A stretch of 64,000 nucleotides of DNA from Tetrahymena thermophila SB210 (taxonomy: Eukaryota; Ciliophora; Oligohymenophorea; Hymenostomatida; Tetrahymenidae). This document shows positions 38,965 to 52,700 of the stretch, one piece after another. Each line of letters opens with the position of its first letter. Positions within the stretch are counted from its first letter, which is position 1. The stretch lies in the NCBI RefSeq assembly GCF_000189635.1, contig NW_002476162.1, positions 186,001 to 250,000 of the forward strand, written 5' to 3'. The translations under genes were made by a program, and so were the position numbers. The notes beneath the pieces were generated by a model. That model did not search any database. It saw only the letters and a list, made by a program, of their open reading frames with translations, and was not told where the DNA came from.

Positions 38965-40191
38965 ATGTAGGTAAAGGCAATATAAAATTAAACTTTATAC
39001 AATCTTATCTAGGTAAAATAAAATTAGCAAAATAAACTTAAATAGATAAATAACTTTTTATAATTTGTTAGGATTTAAGACATATTGTACTAATTTAGTT
39101 ATCGAAAAATGAAAAAAATGATCATTTAAGATAGGCAGTCAGATTCGACTTTGAAACTTCAAAACCAGGTAATACATTATAATTTTCAATAAGGAATTAT
39201 TAAAATTTAATTATAAATTAGCTGAAATACTTGAGTTGATTCATGATATGGATTAAAAAGCTATATAAAACGAGTAAAAGTATAAGTTATAAAAAATTAG
39301 AAGAATTTGCTTTATTGACTATGATCCTCTTGAGGAAAAAGACAAAAAATTGGAAAAATATCTTCAGTTATTTAGCGTAAATTAGCATCATTTAAAATTA
39401 TAAATTGGAAACAATTCTAATTACTTTTTTTAAAGAATGAGAAGACCTTGGCTGAATATAAGTTTTACTGTCTTAAAGAGGGACTAAATAGTTTTTCTAA
39501 AAAGTATCCATTTTTGATGTTAAATAACGATGATTTCGAGAACATAGAAGAAAAGAAGAAAGAAGCACCTAAAGATTCAAGGGATATTTTAAATGATAAA
39601 TAAAAAAAGGTTTTATATTCTTATAGTTAATTTCCTTTTGAAATAGTAGAAGATGTGCTATTCTTGGTATGAAAAATTTATGCTTATTTCTTTTATTAAT
39701 TTGACTCTTATTTACTTCAAAAGGGTAATGTATATCACTCAAACAGCTAAATGTATTTGAATGACTTAAGCATCAAGATAATGATTGATTTTATTACATA
39801 TAGTGAAGAAGATACTTAAAAAATACCTTCTTTTAAGACTGAAAAATTTGAATATAAAAATATTCCCCTTGATGCCAAACAGTCAGTCACCTTAGATTTT
39901 GATGAAATTAACAAATATATAGAGTAATAAATCAGTGAAAATAAAGGAAGAGTTCTTCTATATTGTTCAGTAATATATTTTTAATTCAAATCTCAATCGC
40001 TTAATATTTAAAATTAATTAATTAATTAGAATGGCTAATCAATAAGTCCTGCATTTGCTATATCCTATTTAATGTACAAACAAAAAATGAACATATAACT
40101 AGCAAGTATGAAAGTGTTTGCTTTAATAGGCAAAGTGAATATCGCTTAGTGGATATATACTTAATTATTAGTTTACAAACCAAAATATTGA
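38965..40191 (+). CDS. Dual-specificity-phosphatase-like protein lacking the catalytic Arg
   Basis: Six exons (38965-38970, 39072-39168, 39222-39376, 39436-39666, 39724-39969, 40030-40191) join without a break to 897 bases, 298 aa. The first exon codes only for Met-Gln. The C-terminal half fits a dual-specificity phosphatase: VEDVLFLGNVYHSNS at the domain start, NIPLDAKQSVTLDFDEINKY around the general-acid loop, then RVLLYCSNGQSISPAFAISY. In active enzymes the P-loop reads HCXXGXSRS. Here Cys is kept, His is Tyr, and the Arg that binds phosphate is Ile. The protein is therefore probably a pseudophosphatase of the STYX kind that binds phosphoproteins without hydrolysis. The N-terminal 130 residues may be rhodanese-like, as in MAP-kinase phosphatases; that is only a suspicion. 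Confidence 0.8.
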
Positions 40192-41944
40192 TATCAATTA
40201 ACTAAAGTTATTTCTGTTATATAAAATATATTTATTCTACTGCAATAGTTATTTTTAATTAATTATTCAAATATCAAAAAATTATCCTCTTGTTTTTGTA
40301 ATATAAAGTAAAACCATTCAGAAATGAGTTGGTGTTGAGTAAAAAATTTTGTCCAAAATAAACAGCGCCGAATTTATGGATTAATTTTATAAAGAAAAAG
40401 TTAAATTTGGGATAAAACATTTGCCATTTTTTAATAAGTGCTAATTTTTTAAGGTGCCAAGTTTAACAAGTATTAATATGAAAAAAACATTTATTTCAAT
40501 CATTTTATGAATAATACTTTTTATCACACTAAAAAAAATAATAATATATTGCTATTTTCAATGATAATTTAGTGAATAGGAAATATATATTAAGTACAAT
40601 AATTGTTATTTTTTTTAATATAAAATAAAATTTAATACAAAATCTGTAAACAAAAAATATTTTTAATTTTATTCACTAGTCATAAGGCATTTATTTCTAG
40701 TATAAGAAGGTAGAATTTTGATTTAATCTATATTTTAATGTGTATGCTTCTATCTTAAATGAAATATTCATGAATTTTATGGTATTTAAAATATGAATTT
40801 CAACATAAAAAGTAAATACTTGAATATAATTGCTATTAATAGATCTTATAAAATGTCAATATAAAGTTTATTAAATGAGTAAATCAATTATTTAAACTTA
40901 CTTTAAATTAATTATTTATCTTATAAGTTTTATATTTAAAATTTAGTATTTTAAGAATAGTTTTTACATCATAAATTTAATATTTTCATCAAAAAAATTA
41001 AAATAAAAAATTTAAAGAAAATGGGATACTTCAATTTGATAAAACTTGAAATTAAACTTCAATAAATAAATGAATGAATTAATTATTATTATTCTTTAGC
41101 AAAATATTTTTTTAGCAAGCATCAAATTTTCAATTTCAAATAAATTTTTAAATCATTAATTCAAATAATTTATTCTTAAAGAATATTCACTTAATTGATT
41201 TAAATAATTTGAATTAGCATAAAAATTATTTGTTTAACATAATAACTTTAACGAAAAGGAAATCAAATTATTATTTAAAATTATTCTTTTTAATTATTTT
41301 TATAAAAAAATAATTTTTAGTTCTATTATTGAGAAATTATTTAATAAATTTACAATGACTAAACTATATTTATAAGACAAATATATAAAAGTATATTTCA
41401 TATTTAAAATAGATGAAATTTTCTGCTATTTAGTTACTGTAAAATATACTATAATGCACAGGTATGTAACTTATTTCATTTGAATTTTGGAAAAATAAAA
41501 ATGTATTTACTTAGAATTAATAAGAAAAAGATTTAATAACTTTTTTTAAAAATAAGGATTATTTATTAACCTGAAAACATATAACATAGAGATATATATT
41601 TATTTATTAGTAGGATATTTGATTTTTTAGATGGTTAATATGATAAAAATAAAAAAATATAAAGAATAATATAATAGGAATACAAAGATTTTGTTGAATG
41701 TTTTTGTTAGATAAAAGAGTAAATGCCTAATTTTGAAATATATAATCTATATGTGCAATTAAATTAAAATAAATTAAGTTTTATTTATATCTTTCCTTAA
41801 ACTTAATTTTATAACTTATTCTAGCTAGAGTAAATTCTTATATATTTATTAACTACAAGAGCTTTTTGTTATATCACAACACAAACAAGTAATTAAAAGA
41901 GATCAATTACATGCAGAGTTGCGATTTCAACAACTTATAGATTT
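40192..41944. other. Intergenic region between convergent genes
   Basis: About 1.75 kb of AT-rich DNA. I see no gene or notable repeat. Confidence 0.5.
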
Positions 41945-42398
41945 TCAATGGGAGTGCAAATATTGTAAAGTTTCTTGTGCAAAGTACTTAACATCTTTAT
42001 CATTATCATTTGTTAAATTAGATAAGTTGCTATTTTATATGTAAAAAAAATTTTATTTTATTTGATTTTCCTTCTACAATATTATAATTTACCTCTTAAT
42101 ATCGTTTTATATAGAAGCGTTGTCTATCTTAGAAGCTAATTCTCTAAGAATTTTAACAGTGATGAATCTAATATTTGGTACAGTATCGTTTAAATGTTTA
42201 ATTAAAATAGGTAATATCTTATCAGCAGCTGTTTCAGGAGCAACATTAAGAGCTAAAACCTATTAATTAATTATTTATTTAAAGATTATTTAGATTAAAA
42301 AATAATTTCTAAAATTAATTTTGTTTTATTAATTTATTTATTCATGAATTAAACATTTCTTTCTATCTATTTTCTTCATTTAAATTGTGAAATTGTAT

Positions 42399-42433
<35 letters not shown>

Positions 42434-45383
42434 TTACTCTTAATGATTGAATGCCAGTAAGTCTATATAAGTATCCGTTTTCTTTAGAAATGCTTTCCAA
42501 TAATTTATTGAAGAGCTTACTGTTAGACCAGTCTCTGTATGTTTAAATAAGCATTGCAAGCTTTTCAACACCATTTTCTCTTACAACAGCAATTCTATCC
42601 TTTAGGTAATTCATAAACATAGGCTCTAAGGTGCTTTGGAATAAATCAGGATTCTATTTATTTATTTAAATTAATTTTTTATAACTTTCTATAATGAAGC
42701 AAAATAATAAAATTACATGGAATACTTTAGAGAGATGAGCAATTGCATCATAAGCTTCAATACGAACTCTCCACTTGGGATCTTCAATTGATCTTTTAAA
42801 ATGTGGGATAAGATTTTTTAAGCTATCTTGGCCAATAACTTCTACGAATTTGCAGGCAGCACGAGTTACTCCTTAACGTACTTCTTTGTTCTCATCTTCG
42901 AAGAGATCGATAATATGAGGAAGAAGTTTAAGATTAGTAACGTCCTTAGGGAGAAGAGTGCACATAATTTAGATGACTTCAGTGACTCCAGCTCTGACTT
43001 GAGGGACGGAGTCCTTAGCCAAATATTGCAAGTGAGGAACTATAATAACTAACTTTTCAGCTGATAAAATTTTGATGAATTTAGTCAAAGATTAGATAGA
43101 AGCTGTTCTCACATCATTTTCAGCATCTCTTAAGAGATTGGTGAAAATTTATATCAAAGAAACATTGTCAGCTTCTTCACCAAAGGCCTCAGCTATCTAA
43201 TTTACATAAAAAATGGATTTAAATTAATTTTTTTAGAAAAATAAAAGATATTTTTTACTTCAGCAAAGATTTTAGAGAGAGCAAGACGAACTCTCCATGA
43301 CTTATCTTCGGTGGCAGCAATTATTATAGGAAGAGTGTGTTATTTATTTTCATCTTTTCTTAATACTTTTGCTACTAACTTTAATGAATTCAATCCGAGG
43401 ACACGCACCATATCTTATTCATCAGAGATTAATTGCTTTACACTTTGAATCAAATCAGTAAGGACATATTCCTTTTCAATAACGGTTGCTAATTCCTAAT
43501 ATTGTATGAAATTTTTTGAGTAACAAAATAAATGCAAATATGAGAAATAAATTGAAATCTTTAAAACTTACACCAATCTTAGAAGCAACAGCACGACGGA
43601 CCATGGGAGTTTCTTCGCTACAAAGCTCAATAAACTTACTATTTTAAATTATTATATATTTCATTATAATTATCATTTCTATTTTTGAAAACAAACAAGT
43701 AAAAATTTACGCTCTGATCTTGTCTTTATGTTAACCTGCACGAGGATAAATAGGGCACATTAAATTAACAGCAGAGACACGGCAAGTGAAATTAGTGTCA
43801 TTGTTGGCAAGTCTAAGGATCTAGATTTTTATAGAGTTGTAAGATTTATTTTAAAATTTATGAACTGTGCTAAATTTTATTTAAATGAAATAAACAATTA
43901 ATAAAGAAGTAAAAATACCAATGGGACATAGAAGTTTATGATTTCGTATTCTCCTAAAAGATTTGCGATACTTATAAGTGATTTTACAGCCTTTTTTAAA
44001 TTTAAATTTGTATGATTAGATGTTTATAAATAAAAGTAAAGCATAGTATTTTATGTTGATAGATGACTGATTGATTGATTAAATAGGATATTTATTAATT
44101 GAGCTTTTAATTCTTTCAAATAAAATGATTTTTCACTGCATTTAAGAATTTATCAAACTGCTCTTTTATTTAAATAACTTTTTTATGTGTCAATAGTTTT
44201 ATTTTATACTAAATTTTCATTCTTCTATAAACACCTTTCAAGGCGAATAATTAAGCTATTCACATTCTAATGAAAATCCTCGTGGGTACTCATTTTATAT
44301 GTCTGCCGTTCTCTTTAGATGGGTTTTTAACTTGTCTTAATAACATTATTGATTTTTTTCCTTAACTTTTAAAAATAGTCTCCTAACGTAATCAATACCC
44401 ACGTAGGCTAAGAAAAAATACACATATTTCATGTTTAAAAGGATGCCACACTTTAATTTTAATTAATCACTTCAATCTCTCTTCTCAACACTTCGTATAA
44501 TTAAACTTGCTAATTGAAATTACCATCTCTCTGACGACTGTTTCTTCTGAGCTTGCTAATTGCTCGAGGTTGGGTAATAAAACTGTCTAATTTCCAGGAA
44601 GTAAGGTGCTGTTGAAGTTTCATAAAAAATTGATTGATTTTTTGATAAAAAACAGAAATAAATGAATAAAATATAAGTTAAATTAATTAGCAAAGACTCT
44701 ATGATAAAAATGGGAATCGTTTTAAAAAAATTTTGATTGATATAATGGCTACTTTATACTTGCAAAATGTTTAATTTTCAAAAATTTTAAATAAAACTAA
44801 ATAAAAATTGGTTCGCTTAAAAGGCTTTTTTTTCTTCACCTTTTGTTAAATGAAATTCTTTGTTTTTTTGTTAATCAATCTATCTCTCTTTTCTCTCTTA
44901 AAAGCATTAAAAATTAATAGTGATTGAAAGAAGAGTGATTAAAGACAATTAATTATTCATGCTAAATGAATAGAAAAGCAAATAAAAGGATATATAATTA
45001 GAAGATAATAATAATGAAATTACGCTAAGCACTCAATTTCTTCGGCAATAGCGAAGAGAACCTCATCTTCCTCCTTCTTAATCAAATCTGTTTAAATTAA
45101 TTGAAAATTGTTATTTCAGCTAAAGGTAAACATTTGATAAATTCTCTTTTTTTTGCTTAAAAGTGAGTTAGATTGGATGGCTTTATCTTCATTTGAGCCT
45201 TGAAGTATAAACGAATAAATTTTGGGAATTACGATCAATGTATGGAAGAAGAACGGTCTTTATCTATTCACTTCCCATGAGGGTGGCTACAATTTTTAAT
45301 CTGTGGATTGCGTTCACACGGAGATGGGTCTCGTCAGACTCCATTTCCTCTCTTAATAAATCAAAAGCGTTGATCTCAGTCAT
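41945..45383 (-). CDS. PP2A regulatory subunit A (scaffold, HEAT repeats)
   Basis: Scaffold subunit of protein phosphatase 2A, the HEAT-repeat solenoid that holds catalytic C and regulatory B subunits. The ATG at 45383 gives MTEINAFDLLREEMESDETH. Exons 1-4 are 45233-45383, 45024-45087, 44524-44608 and 43920-43991, all phase-consistent; about six further exons follow to a TGA at 41945. Family signatures include EEDEVLFAIAEEI, LLPNLEQLASSEETVVRE and TNFTCRVSAVNLM, and the end is DVKYFAQETLQYLHSH. The repeated pattern of two helices with conserved Val and Arg is visible in later exons (VRTASIQ-like, WRVRIEAYDAIAHLSK-like). The overall length is near the family's usual 590 residues. Introns are unusually long for this window (436 and 532 bases for introns 2 and 3). 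Confidence 0.93.
42397..42434. repeat. (TTTA)n microsatellite in a PP2A-A intron
   Basis: About nine perfect TTTA units in an intron of the PP2A scaffold gene, directly beside the acceptor side of an exon beginning near 42437. Confidence 0.85.
44278..44407 (-). ncRNA. Possible structured RNA inside PP2A-A intron 3
   Basis: The ends of this 130-base segment pair: CCTCGTGGGTA (44278-44288) is complementary to TACCCACGTAGG (44396-44407) apart from one bulged base. Inside, TATTGATT (44347-44354) pairs with AATCAATA (44390-44397), overlapping the outer stem by two bases. The segment is less AT-rich than the rest of the 532-base intron. An intron-encoded small nucleolar RNA is one explanation, but I could not place convincing C/D or H/ACA boxes. 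The strand is assumed from the host gene. Confidence 0.3.
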
Positions 45384-47735
45384 TTCTATTTTTATTTTGC
45401 TTTTTAATTAATCTTTATGCTTATATTTGATTTTTTTTTCTTTTTTCTTTCTTCCTTTTTAGAGCTCTTTTATTTAATTTCTAAGCTTTTTAGATTTTAT
45501 TAATTTTTTTATTTTCTTTCGTTTTATATAATTTTTTATTTTTTATCCAAAATTTTGTAAATATTAAGAGATTTGAATATTATTTTTCTTATTATTGCAA
45601 GTTATTCATAACCAATTTAATATATATATTAATATAAATAAATAATTCAACTATCTTATCAAACATTCTGCACTGAAATAAATAGTATTGATAAATAATT
45701 CAATCAATCAATCAATAAATGCAAACAAACAAGCAAGCAAGCAAACAATCATATATTTATTAATTTATAAAATTTCAATATCTAATATAAGCGAACAACC
45801 TTATACTAATTCTTTCATTTTAATTTCCAGATCTATTTATTAATTTCAAATTAACTTCTCTTAAAAATAAACTGATAAATAAATAATGCATTCAATTATC
45901 CTAGCCATTTTATTTCTTTAATTTATTTATTTTATTATCTTTTTAATTTCTATTTAATGTATCTAATAAATATTCATTTAATGTCATTCAAGCATATGCT
46001 GTTAAATTCTTAACTGATTAAGTCAAAATAATTTAATCATTTGCAAATTATTTACTTTTTTGATTTATTTTAGCAGATTCTTACATAAATGCTCAATTTT
46101 TTTTAATTCTTTATTTACTCTAGTTAAATCTAATTTTTATTATTATTTTAAGTTAAAAAATTTAAATAAATTTCTCTTGTCTAATTCAAAAAAATATAGT
46201 TAATAACATCTACTATCCAATATAATTTAGTACAATCTGATATAGAAATAAGAATTATCTAATTTTATCAGAACTCTTTGAGCTAATTTACTTTGTTATC
46301 TATATATCTCATAATAATCAATTTTTTATGTCTAAAAAAATAGAGTTATTTAGAGATTAAGATATTTAATCCTCCAAAATAATTTTAAAAATTATTGTAG
46401 AATTCTCAAATTATTTTATCTACCGTCAAAAGTTGTAATAAAAAACAAATCCTAAATTTAATAAAATGAAAATTTTTTAGAATTATAAAGTAAGAATTTT
46501 TATTTTTTGTATTAAAAAAAATATTTTAAAAATTTGAAATAATACAATCAATAAAATGCCATTAAATCTCTAATATATTTAATTTATATTTTAAATATAG
46601 AGTTTTTAAAATTTAAAAACAATTATTAATTATAATTTTATGCTTAGTAAGAAAAATAATTAATCAAAAGTAGAAGTTTTTTAATGAGTAATAATTATAA
46701 TATTAAAAAAATTATTTTTCATATTAGATGCGTTCTTACAGTATTCCTTTTAAAAAGTAGAGAATTTACTTAAGTATCAAAAAATATACAGTCCACTAAA
46801 AAATGGAATGAATCAGTATAGAAAAATATTGAATATCTTTTTAATTATTTTAAATATTAATTTTGAATTACGATTTACATAAATAATTTAATTGGCACTA
46901 GTTGTGAAATTGAAGTTATTTCAAAAAATAGTATAAAAATACTGGATACTTTAAGTATCAGGCTGTTACTTTAGGAGATTTTTAATTAATTCTAGTTATC
47001 AGCTAAATGATTTTGATTTAGAGTTAAATTAAGTATATAAAAAGCAAAATTGTAAACAATTTGTTACCATTTAATTTTAGTAAAAAAATGATAAATTTAA
47101 TAAAATAACAAATAAAATTTTTAGTCATTATAGTATATTTCACATTATTATTAAAAATAAAAATGATATTATTAAATTAATTAAATGTAAAAGGTCCAAA
47201 AAAAAACTAATTTAGAATCTCTATTTATTTATTGTGAATCATGGAAAAAAATAAGAAATTTATTTGTAGATTTTATTCAACAAAATAACTTAATTTTTTT
47301 TCTATTCTTAAAGATACTCCTTTTTTAATAAAATATTCTAGACAAAAATCAACCAGAAAAAAAGTAATCTTATTTGAAATTATTTTGATTTTAAAATACA
47401 TTTGATTGAGTTGGTAAATAACAAACTTGCTTAAGTAACTCATTTTCTTAATTATATTAACATATTTTGATGAATATATAATTATATTTAATTTAACATA
47501 TTTCTTTTGTGAATATTTTTTAGTAAAAACAACACAAAGTAGTAAGGGATTTAATGATAATTAGATTTTGTTTCACTAAAATCCAATCCCTCTATAAAGA
47601 TTGAATTAAATTTTTTAATTAATTAATTAATGTTTATAAGTAGAGCATTTAAATTCATAAAACCATTAATCTATCAATTTTTATATAGATTTATAATAAT
47701 TAATAAATGAATAAATAAATAAATTATAAAATTGA
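45384..47735. other. Intergenic region
   Basis: About 2.35 kb of AT-rich DNA upstream of the PP2A scaffold gene. A mixed tetranucleotide array (CAAT, then AAAC and AAGC units) lies at about 45697-45752. No gene seen. Confidence 0.55.
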
Positions 47736-49085
47736 TCAAATATTTGATTCCTTATTTTATTATATATGGTCTGCATAATATTTTTCAATAAAAATTTAAC
47801 TATAAATACTATATTCAAAATGATCTAACTATTCTGCTATTATTTACTTATGTTTTGGCTACTTCCTTATTCTAATTAATTTTTATATTTCTTTTAAATC
47901 TACACAAAATTTAATAAATGTTATTTTATCTAAATTTCTATAAACTCCTGTTGTTGATTTGAATTCAAGTTCTTTTGGAAGAGGGACATCAAAATAATCA
48001 CTATTTGATTTAGCTTTTACAATTATATTATCAAATGTAAATAGTTCTACAGGATAATCTCTATATGACTTGAAAATGCTTGTTTTAGTTGCCTCTATAA
48101 TATTACTTAGCATATCAATGTAATTTTATTATTTGTTATCGTATATAGTCAATTCCCTCATGCCATTTCTTAGATATAAATGTTGCATTTAATCTTTATC
48201 AACTCCAAGCAAAGCAATTAAAGCAGGACTGAATTCAACAATATGGTAACTAGGAGTTAAGTTTAAAAAACTTGGACCACTTTGAATGGCCAAGCAAAAA
48301 TCATCTTGTTGTTATGAAGCCATTAACTTATTTATATAATCTAAATAATATGCTTATCTTAGTTCTCTAATTATGTTAAAATCATTCATGCTAGTAGTTT
48401 TATAGTAATTTAGTATAGATTATACATATACTTAATAATTTTAAATAAATATTTAATACTCTTTGAGGAGATTTGAAAGTAAATGCAAGCTTTAGTCTTA
48501 TTTACTCTCTAGAAGATAGCAAATAAATTAAAAATCTTTTACGATACTTTTGTTAGATTCTAAGTAAATTCTAAGAATACCTTGTATTTATTCAGCTTTG
48601 TTTACTCTTTTTAAATTTCTATAACTGACTATCCTTCTTTCTTAAGTAAATTCTAGCTCATCTTCATGGTAAAATTCTAACATCATATCTCCAGCACACA
48701 AAAAGCACTTATAATTATCAAATGGTTTTTCGATTGAGAGATGGATAGTATTATTTATACTAGTTGAAGATGTTGAAGACATTAAATCTGTTGATTATTA
48801 ATCTTAATATTTTATCAAAGCCATGCTCTACTAAAATTTATTTTCATCACTTTCAGTAGATTCTACTTGATTAAGTTGGCTATCATTAATAAAATTCACT
48901 TTTGCTCTTTTTAATTTTTTATTATTTTTGTTTTAGGTATCTTTCTTTATAAACTTTTTTACACCTAAATCGATATCCTTTTCTTCTGTATTACTTTCGT
49001 ATGTTTAAATTGATGGACGTGTTTCGCTGCTTTCCTCTACTAAAATTGTAGATTGGCTATTATTACTTTTTGATAATTAGCTCAT
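47736..49085 (-). CDS. PAS-like domain protein, 449 aa
   Basis: Single exon of 450 codons from ATG 49085 (MSQLSKSNNSQSTILVEESS) to TGA 47736. Residues 1-140 are Ser/Asn/Gln-rich and basic, with a KKFIKKDTQNKNNKKLKR cluster that could serve nuclear import. Residues from about 150 contain KCFLCAGDMMLEFYHEDE, with a CX2C pair. A helical part (NLLKEYQIFIQNYQ) follows. At roughly 300-330 the sequence SYHIVEFSPALIALLGVDKD looks like the start of a PAS domain (hydrophobic, FS.A...LLG). The C-terminus is about 110 residues of mixed strand and helix. A sensor or transcription-related role would fit PAS proteins, but no DNA-binding domain is evident. The PAS call is moderate. Confidence 0.72.
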
Positions 49086-49763
49086 TTAATTTAATATATA
49101 TCACCTTTATTGTTATTTTAATTAGTTTTTTCAAAAAGTTTTATATTAAATTTGAGGTGAATAATTTAATTATTACTTTTATTTATTGATCTATTGATGT
49201 ATTAATTGTTAAGCCAATGATTAATTAGCAAAATCAAATAGATAATCTCCCTAAATCAGTTTTAGTTATCATTTCTATTTAATAAAATTATAATTTTAAA
49301 ATCTTTTGAAAAACAATTCAAAATTATTTATAATTTTAGTTAAATTGATAAAAAGACTATTTAAAATGTATTTTATGAAATAATTTCCTATTAAATTTCT
49401 CTTTATCACCTATTTTCTCAAAGAAAAAACTTGATTTAATAATTTTTTTTAATTATTCATCTATTTCTAGTTGAAAAATGTATCAAATAAAAACAGCCAT
49501 ACATACTGTAATAATTTAATAATATAAAATTCTTAACAAAAATTTTTTTCTTTGTTTGACTAGCTTACTTTTGCAAAAAAAATACAAAAAAATAATTTTT
49601 TAAAATCTCAATTTTTTCAGTAGTTGATAATTACAGAATTAAGAATAAAAATATTAAATAATCATTTAAAATTTTTTTGTACTAAAACTTTTGAATAAAC
49701 AAAGTAAATTTTAATTATTTAATTTATTTTATTTTTAATGGAAATATCATTTTTTAGCTAAAT
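49086..49763. other. Intergenic region
   Basis: About 0.7 kb of AT-rich DNA between two minus-strand genes. I see nothing in it. Confidence 0.5.
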
Positions 49764-52700
49764 TCATACGATAATAATTCTTTATCTCTTCTTTTTTGAA
49801 TCTTCTAATTATATTTATTACTATTATTGAGGTGAAATTGGATTTTCAGTTCCTTAATTATTCTAAAACTCTTAAGACATTATTATAAGATTATATTTCT
49901 TTTAAGAGCTATTTTAATCAAATTATCTTGCTGAAAGTTAGCCTTTAAGATCTTAAGTGTATTCTTATTTATATGATTTAAAGTTCTTGCTTTCAATTTT
50001 TGGATTTATATGACTCAAAATATCTTTATTCTTTGAGGAAAAACCACTCAAATTACTAAATGACTTGATTTATTTTGGAAGGGATGGTCTAGCAGTAAAT
50101 AAACCTAAATTAATATCACTTTCAGAGCTTCTTTTATCAGTCAATGATAGTTTATTTAAAGATTTTATATTAATTGAAGTTGTTTATCCTAAATTAATGA
50201 ATTGTTTATTATTTTTCCTATCTAATTTATGGTCACTTGTTATGTACTTTAAATACCCTAGTTTTTTTTGGAAATCAATTTATTTTTATCTACTTTCAGG
50301 AGATTAATTTTTAGTTTTTTAAGATTTAAGAGGGTCTAAGGAATTTTTTTACTAAAGAACATCTTCTAACTTTTAATTTTCTAATTAATTTATTTTGTTT
50401 TTTGCTTCATTATTATTTTAAAAATTAGATGTGGTCAGTGAATGCTACTTTTAATGATGTTATTTAATTTCTTGTTTATTTTACTCACTACTATAATATT
50501 AATCTTAAATTAATTTTAAATCCTTTTAAGATACTTTTGCTGTAAGGGTATCTTCTTACAAATTTGGTTACTAGATAAATTAGTTAAGTTAATTTGAAAT
50601 ATCCTTACTTGACCTTTAAGTAAATGCATTTTATTTTAAACTGCTTACTTCTTCATTACTTTATTTTTCATTAAATTAGCTTTAAATAGAACTATTTTTT
50701 TTGATATCTGACGATTATTGAATATATTTTTGATTAATTTTCTTAATTTCTTATTCATTTTTATAATTTAAATATTCTTCCATTAATAATCTAATATCTG
50801 TTAATGAAGGAATATTGTGATCTATATCAGGTAATTGCTTAGTAGCATCATTTCTTACATGTGATTTTAAATTTTATAAATCAACCTTTCCATACTATTG
50901 AAAAAAGTTATATTTTAATCTTTTATGAAACATCTTTACAAATGGATCAACGTGCCCATTTTCTACAAAAGTTTTAGGTTTTTTCAATGATCTATCAAAT
51001 TGATTAAAAGAAGATCTCTAAACACTTTTTTTACTTGCTTATTCTTGCATTTGTAATAGAAATTGCAGCTGTTTTTACCCTAATTCAGTTTTTGACTTAT
51101 TTTTTTATCTTATCTATTGAGTATCTTAATCGTTTGTCATGAACTCGCTAGTGACAGGAAACATTGAATTACTTAAGCCTTTATTTGATGATATTTAAGT
51201 TTAATATTCATCTTACAAAGTCCCAAGTTTACTAAACGTTTATATGTCTGGATTTAGAAAATCAAATGTTTACATTGTTGCTATCTTTTACTCTGGTTTA
51301 AATTCTTAATCTATTTAGCTTGGAGTTGTATTCATCTTTTCTCCATGCTGCTAAACAATCTTTGATTGATAATATGAATTTATTTTTTAAGGTGAAAAAC
51401 TGTAAGATTTCGAAGCATTACCAATTGTAAGTTAATTTAAGCTAATTTAATTTAACGAATTCTAGCTAATTTTACTTTACAAATTTTAGTTTTATTAAAT
51501 TTTATTATTTTAATTTATTACTAATTCATTTTATTTTTGGTTATAACTTCTTTATATGTCATGTTAATCATCCAAATTCTATTCTGTCTTGATCTTTAAT
51601 TATAACTTTATTTTTCTTTTTGGAGGACTCAAGGTATTTAATGATTAAGGACTATTCAAGCTATCTCTGCTTATGTAGCTTGGAGTATACATCTTTATAT
51701 TTTCTAGAGTAATATTTTTCTTTTCTTTTAAAGAAGGAACTTGTAAGACATGTTCAACCTGATTAAGATTCTCTTGATCAGATGGAAAGTATGAATTGTA
51801 AACATACTTTTTGGTTGGTGAATTAGGTACTTAGATTAAACCTATCGATTATTATTTTAATAGTTACAAATTTGACAATGAAGATGCTGGCTCTGCTGCT
51901 AAGCTAGTTTTTCTTGAAGTAAATAATGAACTCTATAATTTCAATCTTGGTGAGCTATATCCTTTACTAGAATAAGGAAGAGGGGATTCATCTAATACGT
52001 TACTCTTTGATTGTATTCTATTGTGTTTGTAAGCATTTTCAAAAGAAAAAAAGTGATTGTATAAAGTTCCATTTTAATTTTTTGTCAGTATTTCTTGTTC
52101 CATTTAGCATATCTTGGTAGCTCTTTTAAGTAGATATTCTCTATCAAATTCTTCAGAGAGCATGTATTCTTCAAAGTCTTTTTTACTAAAAACATAAAGT
52201 TATCCTTCTTAAGAGTAACACATTAAAGTGAATTGCCTCTTTTTTAGATTATTTACTATTTCATACTCGCCAACTAAGCTTTAGCTTTGAATCAATCCAA
52301 TCTTTATTTTAAATGTAGCTTTTTATAGAATTAATTGTAATTGAAAACAAAATTAATTACTTGAACATTTGATTCTTTGGGTGGTTTTTTATTTGCTTTG
52401 ACAGAGCTTCTTTGGTTAACATGAATTTCATCAGGAGGAAGTTGCCAGTATTATTCGACTTCTTCTGGCTTGTTAACGATTTTTTTCATTTTCTAAGTGA
52501 TAAAATATAAAAAATTTATTTATTTAAATTACTTCTTTCATTTTTAATTTCTATTTATATTGTCTCAACTAAATAAAATAAAATTTTTATTTTTAATAAT
52601 AATCTAATTATCATATTAACTTTGTTATTTATTTATTTCATTTGAAATATTTTTATTCAACTTTCGACTAAATTAGCTACCTTAAAATATATTTATTAAG

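Noticed and set aside
45697..45752. CRISPR-like short repeats
   Set aside because: They are overlapping CAAT/AAAC/AAGC tetranucleotides without unique spacers, and the organism is a eukaryote.
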